Shown: positions 27,034 through 35,280 of the stretch, piece by piece
Numbering within the stretch: the stretch's first letter is position 1
Layout of the letters: the number at the start of each line of letters is the position of its first letter
Source: Oligoflexia bacterium
GTDB taxonomy: Bacteria; Bdellovibrionota; UBA1018
Assembly: GCA_903935335.1 (NCBI GenBank)
Contig: CAIZRG010000028.1
Span: 1-56,346 of the forward strand
Length of the DNA: 56,346 bases
Direction of reading: 5' to 3'
Made by a program: the position numbers and the translations under genes
Notes under the pieces: generated by a model
The model's input: only the letters and a program-made list of their open reading frames with translations
Databases searched by the model: none
Told to the model about the DNA's origin: nothing

Positions 27034-27715
27034 CGATATTTTTTCTCTCGCACTCCTGGTTGAAGATGAACTCCATCTTATATCCACTCTGAAAATTGCC
27101 TTTCAAAAACTAAAGATCCCTTTACTTTGCGCAACAACCCTGAAAGAAGCATCTCAACTCATGAGTGAACAAACCCCAGAATTTATCTTACTCGATCGAT
27201 CACTGCCTGATGGAGATGGACTCAATTTTTGCACGAATCTTCGACAGAAAAACTTTCAAGGATCTATTCTTATTTTGACAGCCTCAGGAGAAATTGGTGA
27301 CCGAGTTTTGGGACTCAACTTAGGTGCAGACGACTACCTCCCCAAGCCTTTTTCTTGGGATGAACTCGAAGCTCGAATCCGGGCTCTTGCTCGACGAAAA
27401 ATAAAGTTTCTCCATCCAAATCTTATCCCTCCACTTTGGAAATTAGATGCCGATCAACTGAAAATCTTGGGTCCGAAAGGATGGGTCCAGCTCACCCCAT
27501 TAGAATACAAGTTAGCAGTCAGAATGATTCAAGCACAGAATGTGATTATCTCTCGTGATGAACTTTTAAAAGAAGTCTGGGGTTTTACCTTACTTCCCAA
27601 AACCAGGACGGTAGATCATTTTTTAGGCCGCTTGAGAAAACACTTTGAAGAAGACTCAGATCATCCAACACACTTTCTCACAATTCGAGGAGCAGGCTAT
27701 AAATTTCATCCCTAG
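27026..27715 (+). CDS. OmpR/PhoB-family response regulator
   Basis: 229 residues: receiver domain with acidic Glu13/Asp14, phospho-acceptor Asp57 (Leu-Leu-Asp-Arg-Ser-Leu-Pro-Asp) and Lys-Pro-Phe, followed by a winged-helix DNA-binding domain (Leu-Thr-Pro-Leu-Glu-Tyr-Lys-Leu; Val-Trp-Gly-Phe; Arg-Thr-Val-Asp-His-Phe; Ile-Arg-Gly-Ala-Gly-Tyr). The start lies inside the kinase gene (eight-base overlap), so the kinase phosphorylates this regulator. The kinase-first gene order is less common than regulator-first. Converges on the next operon with seven bases between stops. Confidence 0.95.
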   Translation: MNNDIFSLALLVEDELHLISTLKIAFQKLKIPLLCATTLKEASQLMSEQTPEFILLDRSLPDGDGLNFCTNLRQKNFQGSILILTASGEIGDRVLGLNLGADDYLPKPFSWDELEARIRALARRKIKFLHPNLIPPLWKLDADQLKILGPKGWVQLTPLEYKLAVRMIQAQNVIISRDELLKEVWGFTLLPKTRTVDHFLGRLRKHFEEDSDHPTHFLTIRGAGYKFHP

Positions 27716-27722
27716 ACTGAGA

Positions 27723-28700
27723 TCAAATACTGAGTGCTACTCCTGCTCCTAAATAAATTCCACTGAGATTGATTATAAAGTTTGAATTTAAAATCTGTGA
27801 TCCACTCCCGATCGGAGAGTTCAAAGAAGTGGTTGTAAGGTAGCGATAGCCACCCTCAAAAAAGGCTGATACATACTTTGAAAAAAACCAGTTCAAACCT
27901 AAAATACCCAGCCCTGTGATCCCATTGGTAGATATGACTGAGGTAGGATTAGCCGAAGAAAAATCTGAACGATTGGTTGACTTAACTTGAACTTGCATGG
28001 CTGATCCTCCCAACACACTCAATCGAACTGAAGCTCTTGTTCCTTGAATTAAGGTCAGCTCTAAACCCACTGTGACAGGCAAACTGGTTAAGTCAAATTG
28101 AAAATTTCTACCTGTTGCAGAATCTGTCAGTGCAATGGATTTTATGATGTTTTCAATCCGAACACATAGAGCGAGTCGGGAGCTTAGAAAAAATGCTAAA
28201 TCTGCCCCGTAACTATATCCTTCAGTAATATTATCGAAACCAGTTACAATACCAGAAGCTGCGAATAAGTTCATCCCACCCATGGCTTCTAACCGGACGT
28301 GCTGTCTCATATAACGAGGCTTTTCAAAAATCTTTTTTTCTTTCTTCTCTTCTTCTTTTCTCTTGTCTTGCTCATCTCGACTCACACCACCAGCAGCAGT
28401 GACTTCCTCCACAGTCGGTGGAGGTTGAAGAATGAGTTGATCTGCTTGAACCCAACCTATCACTCCAGCTGTGGTTCTCACCTTATGAAACCCATGAGTA
28501 GGAAGATTACTCGCCACTAATTCAGTCTTCGGAAGTAGCTTTTGAACCAAGGCAGATCCCTGATTAGGAGTCTCATAAAGAGAAGCACCATCCTCTCCAA
28601 CAGTTGCTAATCGCGCAGCAAACGAACTTGACTGAAAGCCCCAGAAAAAAACTCCCAGTCCAATCCAAACTCTAAAATGGAGTGCGCATTTGAACCTCAA
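27723..28700 (-). CDS. Exported SH3-domain protein with outer-membrane barrel-like C terminus
   Basis: 325 residues. After a signal peptide (about 1-28, cleavage near Ser-Phe-Ala-Ala) comes a bacterial SH3 domain (about 30-92; Leu-Tyr-Glu-Thr-Pro, Gly-Phe-His-Lys-Val-Arg, Gly-Trp-Val), then a charged Lys/Glu linker and about 190 residues of alternating strands consistent with an outer-membrane barrel. SH3b domains bind peptidoglycan. The TTG start overlaps the stop of the LytM gene as TTGA, with AGGTGA just upstream. It is the last gene of the ftsE-ftsX operon, so a cell-wall anchoring role in that pathway is inferred. Confidence 0.65.
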   Translation of the reverse strand: MRFKCALHFRVWIGLGVFFWGFQSSSFAARLATVGEDGASLYETPNQGSALVQKLLPKTELVASNLPTHGFHKVRTTAGVIGWVQADQLILQPPPTVEEVTAAGGVSRDEQDKRKEEEKKEKKIFEKPRYMRQHVRLEAMGGMNLFAASGIVTGFDNITEGYSYGADLAFFLSSRLALCVRIENIIKSIALTDSATGRNFQFDLTSLPVTVGLELTLIQGTRASVRLSVLGGSAMQVQVKSTNRSDFSSANPTSVISTNGITGLGILGLNWFFSKYVSAFFEGGYRYLTTTSLNSPIGSGSQILNSNFIINLSGIYLGAGVALSI

Positions 28701-29653
28701 CGCATCACCTGAGTTAATCCGAGAGGATTTATTTTTACTTGATGCACGACCGCTTGCCAGTGAAGATGTGGACCATTGACTCGGCCTGTCTTTCCTGATA
28801 GCCCCAGTTTTTGCTGCATTTCAACCCTCTGCCCGAGCTTCACTGATAATCGACTCATATGAGCATACAAAGTTACGATTCCATAGCCATGATCGAGAAT
28901 CACCGTGTTACCTGTAAAAAAAAGACTTTTAGCTAAGACAACAATCCCAGGGGCAGAGGCACGAACAGGAGTTCCTTGAGGCGCTCTCAAATCTAATCCT
29001 GGATGATAGTTCCGAACTGCCCCATTATAAATCCGCCTCGTTCCAAAAGGGCTTGTAATTTTACTGTGAATTGGAAGAACAAAAGGACCTTGCCAAAGTT
29101 TTTGCTGAGTAACTCTTTGATAAATAGCTCCGACTTCACTTTGTTCTGCACGAATCCGTTGTAAATCTTTTCTTCTTGTCGGATTCACCCTGCGACTATC
29201 GACTCTCAAGGATTCAGAAGGATATTCCCCTGGAAAAACATTGAGTGCTACTTCAAGATGAGAGGCTGAAGCCCCTTCCCCCAAAGTGACATAAATAATG
29301 CCTGGCCCTGGCTTGCGATCATAAGGAATACCTAAAACAGCTTGACTCCCCCCCCCTCCTTGAGGGTTTTCAGGAAAAAAAGGGAAGGTAATACCTTCAA
29401 ACTCGCCCATCACTGGAACTGACTGAAGCATTTGAGAAGACTCAAGCCGAATCAAAACAATAGTTCCAGGGAGAACCTCTTGAGAGGAAAGTTGAGCTCG
29501 AATATCTAACTTCGGAGACTGAAAATTCATCGTCGTCGGGTGAAGAGTATTGGCTGTAGCGCAAGCAGTGCAATGAACGCCAACGAATAAAAGCCCCAGA
29601 GTCTTTCTAAACAGTCCCCAACTCAATAACTCTAACTTTTGTTTGCCCATCAT
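28697..29653 (-). CDS. LytM/M23-family endopeptidase lipoprotein
   Basis: 318 residues with a lipoprotein-like signal (Val-His-Cys-Thr-Ala-Cys-Ala). The C-terminal 140 residues are an M23 domain with all zinc ligands: His-Pro-Gly-Leu-Asp, Tyr-Ala-His-Met and the His-Leu-His-Trp motif after Gly-Pro. This contrasts with the degenerate EnvC-like protein of the same operon: this one should be an active peptidoglycan DD-endopeptidase. The N-terminal half looks like a beta-rich accessory domain. The 5' end overlaps xseA by 47 bases if ATG 29653 is the start; AGG lies nine bases upstream. Confidence 0.88.
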   Translation of the reverse strand: MMGKQKLELLSWGLFRKTLGLLFVGVHCTACATANTLHPTTMNFQSPKLDIRAQLSSQEVLPGTIVLIRLESSQMLQSVPVMGEFEGITFPFFPENPQGGGGSQAVLGIPYDRKPGPGIIYVTLGEGASASHLEVALNVFPGEYPSESLRVDSRRVNPTRRKDLQRIRAEQSEVGAIYQRVTQQKLWQGPFVLPIHSKITSPFGTRRIYNGAVRNYHPGLDLRAPQGTPVRASAPGIVVLAKSLFFTGNTVILDHGYGIVTLYAHMSRLSVKLGQRVEMQQKLGLSGKTGRVNGPHLHWQAVVHQVKINPLGLTQVMR

Positions 29654-30854
29654 AAAATGTAACCTGTAGCTCCTGCCCCAGTCTCACTTGCTTCAGACTG
29701 TTTACAACAGCCCCATTTGAATAGGGATCTCGAACTAAAGCATATCCTCTTTCTAAAACCCGAAGGGGAGATAAAGCATTGAGCTTCCCCATCTTCTGCT
29801 CCAAAATGCTAAGCTTCCGATCAAGAACAACCTGAACTCCTCTTTCCAAGCGCATATAAAGTTCATCGATCTTTTGAATTTGCTCTCGGAGTCGATCTTT
29901 TGGACTCACCACTCGAGCAGCTACATGAGCTAAAATCGCCTTAAGAGTCGCCAAATCTTTCAAAATCAAACTCGATAATCGAATTCGGAATTCCTTGATT
30001 TGATGAGCGACTGCCACCCAGTTTTCAGTAACCATTTCTGCCGCTGCAGAAGGTGTGGGTGCTCTCAGGTCAGCCACAAAGTCAGAGATCGTAAAATCAA
30101 CTTCATGTCCAATCGCAGAAACAACAGGGATCATGGATTTCCGAATCTCTCGAGCTAACCCTTCGTGATTAAAACACCAGAGATCTTCCATACTCCCACC
30201 CCCTCGAGCTAAAATAATGATTTCTCCGAAAGCCTCTCGGTTAGCTAAATCTAAGGCTCGAATGAGCTGAGCGGGTGCTTCCTCTCCTTGAACTAAGACG
30301 GGCAAAACTACAACATGAATATGGGGGGCACGCCTGTTTAAGATGGTCAGAACATCTTGAATCACTGCACCCGTTGGAGAAGTAATGACTGTAATACGAG
30401 AAGGATAGCTGGGTAGTACCTGCTTTTGATCACGATCAAAAAAACCTTCTGCGGCTAACTTTGCTTTCAATTGTTCAAAGGCAAGCTGTAAAGCCCCTGT
30501 ACCGAGTGGCTCCACATGATCAACCGCAAGCTGATAACTTCCCCGAGGGGGATAAACTGTGATTTTGCCTCGGCATAAAATCTTAAGACCGTCTTTTAAT
30601 TCAAAGTTTTTTTTTCGAGCTCCCCAACCAAAAATAGCTGCAGCAATACAAGAGGTCTGATCCTTCAAAGAAAAATAAATATGGCCTGACGCAGCAGGTC
30701 GATAATTACTCACCTCCCCAATCACCCAAACCTGCAAGAAAGCAGGCTCAAGAACCCCTTTAATCCGAGCAGTAAGCTCAGTCACATTAAAAGGTTTGGG
30801 AACAGAGGCAAACGGACCTGTTTCTTCTTTAGACTCAGGCCTCAACTGCTTCAT
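29607..30854 (-). CDS. xseA: Exodeoxyribonuclease VII large subunit
   Basis: About 415 residues from ATG 30854; TTG 30866 is an alternative and would overlap ctpA. N-terminal OB fold (Val-Ile-Gly-Glu-Val-Ser-Asn-Tyr-Arg), central catalytic domain with Thr-Ser-Pro-Thr-Gly-Ala-Val-Ile-Gln-Asp, Ala-Arg-Gly-Gly-Gly-Ser-Met-Glu-Asp-Leu and Ala-Ile-Gly-His-Glu-Val-Asp, and a coiled C terminus, all as in XseA. It degrades single-stranded DNA to oligonucleotides. The small-subunit gene xseB is not next to it nor elsewhere in the window. Its place inside a cell-wall operon is probably only chromosomal packing. Confidence 0.96.
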   Translation of the reverse strand: MKQLRPESKEETGPFASVPKPFNVTELTARIKGVLEPAFLQVWVIGEVSNYRPAASGHIYFSLKDQTSCIAAAIFGWGARKKNFELKDGLKILCRGKITVYPPRGSYQLAVDHVEPLGTGALQLAFEQLKAKLAAEGFFDRDQKQVLPSYPSRITVITSPTGAVIQDVLTILNRRAPHIHVVVLPVLVQGEEAPAQLIRALDLANREAFGEIIILARGGGSMEDLWCFNHEGLAREIRKSMIPVVSAIGHEVDFTISDFVADLRAPTPSAAAEMVTENWVAVAHQIKEFRIRLSSLILKDLATLKAILAHVAARVVSPKDRLREQIQKIDELYMRLERGVQVVLDRKLSILEQKMGKLNALSPLRVLERGYALVRDPYSNGAVVNSLKQVRLGQELQVTFYDGQTKVRVIELGTV

Positions 30855-30855
30855 C

Positions 30856-32316
30856 CTAAGGGCCAACCTTCAGGGTAATCTTCTGAAAAACTTCATAAGA
30901 CTTCAGAGAGGTCAGAGCCTGCTTAACCTGATAGTCTTCTTTGGGATTGAGCCGATAAGGAACCATTTCATCCTCATCTTTGGGCTTCTCGCTCTTATCA
31001 GATCCACCTTTTTTCTTCTCTTTCGTGTCTTTGGTAAGAGCATCTAATTCTTCTTTTTTGAATTCCTTAGAAGTCGAAGCGTTTTCTTCATCCGTATTAA
31101 TCATATGGCCCTTTAAATCTTTCTCACGAAACCCATCCCCTTTGATCCGGGCTTGAGCCAAAAGTTTTGGATCAAATTCATCTAAGAAAATATCAGGCTG
31201 AACCCCTTTTTCTTGAATACTCCTCCCACTCGGAGTGTAATATCGAGCAATGGTCAGCTTCAGCCCCATATCAGGAGGCAACGGAATGACAGTTTGCACT
31301 GATCCTTTCCCAAAGGTCGATTGCCCCATAATGATAGCCCGATGATGGTCCTGTAAAGCCCCTGCTACAATTTCTGCAGCTGAAGCCGTACTTGAATTCA
31401 CAAGCACAGCGATTGGAAAATCTTTATAGGCCACTCCTTTTCGAGCATATTTGACATCTTTTTGGTCTTTATTTCGACCAATAGTAGACACAATAACACC
31501 CTCATTTAAAAAGAGAGATGCCACTTCTACTGCTTGATCGAGCAATCCCCCTGGATTAGTCCTTAAATCAAAGACTAAGCCTCTCAATTTCTGCTTTTTA
31601 TTCATTTCATCAATGGCTTTTTTGACGTCAGCAGCAGCGTTTTCATTAAAAGTAGTTAAACGGACATAAGCAAACTGAGGCTCTAAAAGCTCATGCTTAA
31701 CAGACTGGATTTTAATGATATCTCGAGTAACAGTAATTTCCTTAATCCGATCAAAACTTTCTCTATAAATAGATAAAGTCACATCTGATTTAGGCTTACC
31801 CCTCATTTTAGAAACCGCTTCGACCAAATTCATTCCCTTGGTACTTTCTTTGTTGATCTTGACAATTCGATCATTGGGTTTCAGACCTGCTTTCCAAGCA
31901 GGAGTATCCTCAATCGGAGCTAAAATTGTTAGGATATTATCTTTCATCCCAATTTCAATTCCCAACCCTCCAAACTTGCCAGTCGTATCAATCTGCATAT
32001 CTTTAAACAAATCAGGAGGCAAAAAATTGGAGTGAGGATCCAACTGTTCGAGCATGCCTTTAATGGCCCCTCGAATCAGGTCTTTATCCTCTAGCTTATC
32101 AACATAATTGTTGCGCACGAAGTCTAGAACTCGATGAAAAAGTTCTATATTTTCATATCGATCTTGCTGACTGGGTGCAGAAGCAATGGCAGAGACCGAC
32201 TTTGTAAATTGAAATTGAGCTGAATTCCGGGTGAGATTGTAACCAACCTGGACCCCAAAAAACGAAACAGCTAGAACAAAAATAATGATCGATATCTTCT
32301 TAATCATTTGTATCAT
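30856..32316 (-). CDS. ctpA: Carboxyl-terminal processing protease (S41 family)
   Basis: 486 residues: N-terminal signal/anchor helix, PDZ domain (about 100-185; Gly-Gly-Leu-Gly-Ile-Glu-Ile), and S41 catalytic domain with Ser312 in Thr-Ala-Ser-Ala-Ala-Glu and Lys337 in Phe-Gly-Lys-Gly-Ser-Val. Their spacing of 25 is the same as in Escherichia coli Prc. A long charged C-terminal extension (Lys/Glu/Asp-rich, about 430-460) is extra. In Gram-negatives CtpA enzymes degrade peptidoglycan hydrolases and trim periplasmic proteins, so its position between an EnvC-like activator and a LytM hydrolase fits a role in controlling cell-wall cleavage. Confidence 0.94.
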   Translation of the reverse strand: MIQMIKKISIIIFVLAVSFFGVQVGYNLTRNSAQFQFTKSVSAIASAPSQQDRYENIELFHRVLDFVRNNYVDKLEDKDLIRGAIKGMLEQLDPHSNFLPPDLFKDMQIDTTGKFGGLGIEIGMKDNILTILAPIEDTPAWKAGLKPNDRIVKINKESTKGMNLVEAVSKMRGKPKSDVTLSIYRESFDRIKEITVTRDIIKIQSVKHELLEPQFAYVRLTTFNENAAADVKKAIDEMNKKQKLRGLVFDLRTNPGGLLDQAVEVASLFLNEGVIVSTIGRNKDQKDVKYARKGVAYKDFPIAVLVNSSTASAAEIVAGALQDHHRAIIMGQSTFGKGSVQTVIPLPPDMGLKLTIARYYTPSGRSIQEKGVQPDIFLDEFDPKLLAQARIKGDGFREKDLKGHMINTDEENASTSKEFKKEELDALTKDTKEKKKGGSDKSEKPKDEDEMVPYRLNPKEDYQVKQALTSLKSYEVFQKITLKVGP

Positions 32317-32332
32317 ACAACCCCAAGCTAAA

Positions 32333-33520
32333 CTAATTCAAAACCCACTGCAATGGATTCACTGCAACATTTCGTGCTCGGATTTCAAAATAAAGAGGTG
32401 TCCCCGAGTCACTCGTTAAACCAATCCCTTCCCCTTTTAGAACAGGTTCATTTGTTTTCTTTAAAGTCCTGCCTAAATGAGCATATAGGGAATAAAAATG
32501 ATCTCCATGGTCAATAATCACAACTTTACCATAGTGCGGCATTTCACCCGAATACGCAATCTTACCAACAGAAATTGCTTTGACTTTTTCTTTCCCAGCT
32601 GCCAACACATCAATCCCTTTTTTAAAAATAGTCAATCCAGAAAGAGGATCATAGGACTTACCAAAGGCTGAAAGAATCTTTCCTCCGACCACAGGTAAAC
32701 AAAGGTGGCCTTTTAATTTAAAAAAAGGACTTTGAATCATGGCTTGGGACACCCCTTTCTCCATTTCAACCGAACGCTCGAGCTCCACTCGAGCACTAAA
32801 GTCTTTAATTAAAGCCTCTACTTGAGCTTCGGCATTTTTGAGTTTTCTATAATTCTTAAGCTGTGTCATCTTTTCATTTTGTTTTTTTCTCAAAACATCC
32901 ACTTGCAATTGACGATTCAGTTCCAAAACACTTTCTTGCTCCTTTAAAGTCTGAAATAAATACGCAAGCTGCTGTTTTTCTTCCTGAATTTTAATCTCAA
33001 GCTGATGAGCATCAAAAAGATCTGCCCTTAAGATCTCTAATTCCTGAAGACCCAAATCCACCCTATTCCCAAGAACTTTTCGTCGGGGAGCTTCTAGTCT
33101 TTCATGATCTAAGAAATGAAAAGGCTCTGTTACTGGCTCTTGGTAGGATTTCTGAATGGTCGTTAAATATCGACGAACTCCTCTTTCTTGAAAGTCTATT
33201 TTCTCATACAAAGCTTTTTGTCTCGCTTCTAAGGCAACGACTGTTTTTTGAAGTTCAATGAGCCGTTTTTTACCCAAATCTCGTTCTTTTTTTTGTAAAA
33301 TGAGCAATTTCCTGATTTTTTTAATCTGTCCTTTTGCTTGAACTCTAGAGTTTTCTTCAGACAACAAACCCTGCTCTAAAATAGAAATCTGGCTTTGAAT
33401 TCCTGCTAATTCATCGGCTAAGCTTGTAGTTTGAGACAATTTCGCCGTTTCAGCCGTATAACCCAGTAGCTCCGTTGCCAAGAGCACCCAGAACACGAAA
33501 AACAACTGTTTTGAACTCAA
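32333..33520 (-). CDS. EnvC-like murein hydrolase activator (degenerate LytM domain)
   Basis: About 395 residues from TTG 33520, chosen because AAGGAGG lies nine bases upstream and the codon overlaps the ftsX stop as TTGA; the open frame further upstream only shadows ftsX. Signal peptide, then a long coiled coil (about 30-250), then a LytM domain. The usual first zinc ligand His is replaced by Lys (Lys-Lys-Gly-Ile-Asp) and the terminal His-x-His reads Pro-Leu-Tyr-Phe, as in E. coli EnvC. Such proteins do not cut peptidoglycan but activate amidases when FtsEX changes shape. The position directly after ftsEX supports this strongly. Confidence 0.88.
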   Translation of the reverse strand: MSSKQLFFVFWVLLATELLGYTAETAKLSQTTSLADELAGIQSQISILEQGLLSEENSRVQAKGQIKKIRKLLILQKKERDLGKKRLIELQKTVVALEARQKALYEKIDFQERGVRRYLTTIQKSYQEPVTEPFHFLDHERLEAPRRKVLGNRVDLGLQELEILRADLFDAHQLEIKIQEEKQQLAYLFQTLKEQESVLELNRQLQVDVLRKKQNEKMTQLKNYRKLKNAEAQVEALIKDFSARVELERSVEMEKGVSQAMIQSPFFKLKGHLCLPVVGGKILSAFGKSYDPLSGLTIFKKGIDVLAAGKEKVKAISVGKIAYSGEMPHYGKVVIIDHGDHFYSLYAHLGRTLKKTNEPVLKGEGIGLTSDSGTPLYFEIRARNVAVNPLQWVLN

Positions 33521-34410
33521 CCGTCGCCCCCTCCTTCCTCGCTGAAACGGGAAAAAGGGAATCCTCCTAGCATTCCTGCCAGAAGCCCCACACCCCCTCC
33601 TGCAATGAGAAAAACCATTGCTAAAGAAGCTCGAATACTTGGCATTGTTCTTAAAACTCCAGATAAAGACTGCATGTGAACGGCTAGCCAAGCTCCCCCC
33701 AATATCCATGCCATTGCAGCAATAACACCTCCGATTAACCCAACACTGAAAGCAGAAATTAAACTTGGAGTCATGAGCGTGCCCTGTCCTGCTCCCCACA
33801 ACTTAAGAACAATCAAAGCATCTCGATAAAAATATTGATTCATCCGAGAAAGATGAATCAGTCCAATCATCAGCGCAAAAAAAACACCCACCGATAAAAT
33901 TCGCACTATCCAACGTAAAACTGAAAAAACTCCTACAATTTGACGATGGCGGTCTTTGGAACTTTCTACCTCCTCGATACCAGATAGACTTTTAATTTTT
34001 CCAAAAACTGAGCTTTTCAGTATTCCAGATATTGAAATATACCTTGGGATGATTTGATTCATCTCTGTACCAAGATGCTCTAACTCACGGCCCAAACTTT
34101 CATGATGTGTTTTCATGAGTGAAATAAACTCAGGAACGTCAACTAGTTTAACTTCAGGGTGACCTTCAGCTTCAACAATCCCCTTCACTTCATTGAGAAG
34201 CTTAGCCTCATCTCTGGTTTCAACAGAGGGACTTAAATAAGCAGTAATCACCTGCTCTCTCTGCAAACGTGATAAAATTGGCCGAATTCCTTGCTCTAAC
34301 CAAATTAAAAACCCTATTAAAAAAAGCAAGAAACCCACAGCCAAAGCAGAAAATGCTTGACTAAAAGGGGCTATCCTCCAAGTCCTAAAACTCAGTTTCA
34401 ATAAGTACAA
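33517..34410 (-). CDS. ftsX: FtsX, divisome ABC-transporter-like membrane subunit
   Basis: About 297 residues from TTG 34410, chosen because GGAGG lies seven bases upstream; an open frame runs back to 34455 but that overlaps ftsE by 58 bases. Four transmembrane helices (one near the N terminus, three in the last 140 residues) with a periplasmic domain of about 130 residues between helices 1 and 2, as in FtsX. It forms a complex with FtsE and regulates the EnvC-like protein encoded next. The overlap with ftsE is 13 bases; with the envC-like gene it is TTGA. Confidence 0.9.
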   Translation of the reverse strand: MYLLKLSFRTWRIAPFSQAFSALAVGFLLFLIGFLIWLEQGIRPILSRLQREQVITAYLSPSVETRDEAKLLNEVKGIVEAEGHPEVKLVDVPEFISLMKTHHESLGRELEHLGTEMNQIIPRYISISGILKSSVFGKIKSLSGIEEVESSKDRHRQIVGVFSVLRWIVRILSVGVFFALMIGLIHLSRMNQYFYRDALIVLKLWGAGQGTLMTPSLISAFSVGLIGGVIAAMAWILGGAWLAVHMQSLSGVLRTMPSIRASLAMVFLIAGGGVGLLAGMLGGFPFSRFSEEGGGDG

Positions 34411-35078
34411 ATAGATTCCTCCACAGACATATGTCCACCCCGTAATACAGCGCATTTTTTTCGAAGTTTTCTAACAATTTCACGATCATGAGTCGCCAGT
34501 ACAACCGTAGATCCATTTGAATTTGATTTTAAGAAAAGATCCATGAGGCACCATGTAAAATCACGATCCTGAGCTCCCGTGGGTTCATCTGCAATAATAA
34601 GCTCAGGTGACCTCACTAATGCTCTAGCCACAGCAACTCTTTGGGCTTCTCCACCCGAAAGAGTAAAAGCAGGCTGATTCCTCTTGTTTTCTAGTCCTAA
34701 TTGATGAATAAGCTCGCTGATTTTCGCTTTCGATTGACGATTGATCACACGACTTCCTTTGAGAAAGAGAGAGAGAGCAATATTATCATAGACTGTCAAA
34801 TCTGGAATCAATCGTATGTTCTGAGGAATATATCCCAAAGATTTTCGAATGCTTCTCAGAGTCCAAGACGAAGCCGTGGATAGACTATAGCCAAACAAAG
34901 AAAGTGTTCCAACAGAAGGACATTCTTCCGTTGCAATCATTCTGAGCAAAGAAGATTTTCCTGCACCACTGCCTCCCACAACATAGATAAAATCCCCTTT
35001 TTTTAGATCAAAATTAATTTGATTTAAAATCCGTGTTTGACCAAAATACCATTTAGAAACTCCTGAAAGATGGACCAT
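34398..35078 (-). CDS. ftsE: FtsE, divisome ABC-type ATPase
   Basis: About 226 residues from ATG 35078, the family's usual start; TTG 35123 is in frame but adds a non-conserved extension. Walker A Gly-Gly-Ser-Gly-Ala-Gly-Lys-Ser at 35-42, signature Leu-Ser-Gly-Gly-Glu-Ala-Gln-Arg, Walker B Ile-Ile-Ala-Asp-Glu-Pro-Thr-Gly and the switch His in Ala-Thr-His-Asp. It hydrolyses ATP to drive FtsX. First gene of a seven-gene minus-strand operon reaching 27723. A perfect palindrome lies 55 bases upstream. Confidence 0.93.
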   Translation of the reverse strand: MVHLSGVSKWYFGQTRILNQINFDLKKGDFIYVVGGSGAGKSSLLRMIATEECPSVGTLSLFGYSLSTASSWTLRSIRKSLGYIPQNIRLIPDLTVYDNIALSLFLKGSRVINRQSKAKISELIHQLGLENKRNQPAFTLSGGEAQRVAVARALVRSPELIIADEPTGAQDRDFTWCLMDLFLKSNSNGSTVVLATHDREIVRKLRKKCAVLRGGHMSVEESICTY

Positions 35079-35132
35079 AGAAATATGACCTACTCCCTTA
35101 TTTCTTAGGATAACATGATTCAAGAATTTGAT

Positions 35133-35154
35133 TTAATCTATATTTATAGATTAA
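35133..35154. promoter_or_regulatory. Perfect 10-bp inverted repeat between the divergent ftsE and tol-side operons
   Basis: TTAATCTATA (35133-35142) and its exact reverse complement (35145-35154) are separated by two bases, 55 bases upstream of ftsE and 127 bases upstream of the CPBP-like gene. A near-perfect dyad in a divergent promoter region is a good operator candidate. All arms are A/T-rich, so chance cannot be excluded. Confidence 0.45.
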
Positions 35155-35280
35155 GAATTGACAGAATTCTGACAGAAGCAAAAAAAAACATCCTGACTCC
35201 CTATTTTTTGATATTTCTGAACACTTATTGATGTTTTAAAACATTTTGCTCATACTCAACACACGAAGGATTTCAACTGG

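Noticed and set aside
28697..30854. Presence of xseB beside xseA
   Set aside because: Looked for a short acidic coiled-coil frame next to xseA on both sides; only ctpA and the LytM gene are there.
33521..33799. Longer N terminus of the EnvC-like protein
   Set aside because: The upstream part is Cys/Arg-rich out-of-frame ftsX; a strong ribosome-binding site and TTGA overlap mark 33520 as the start.
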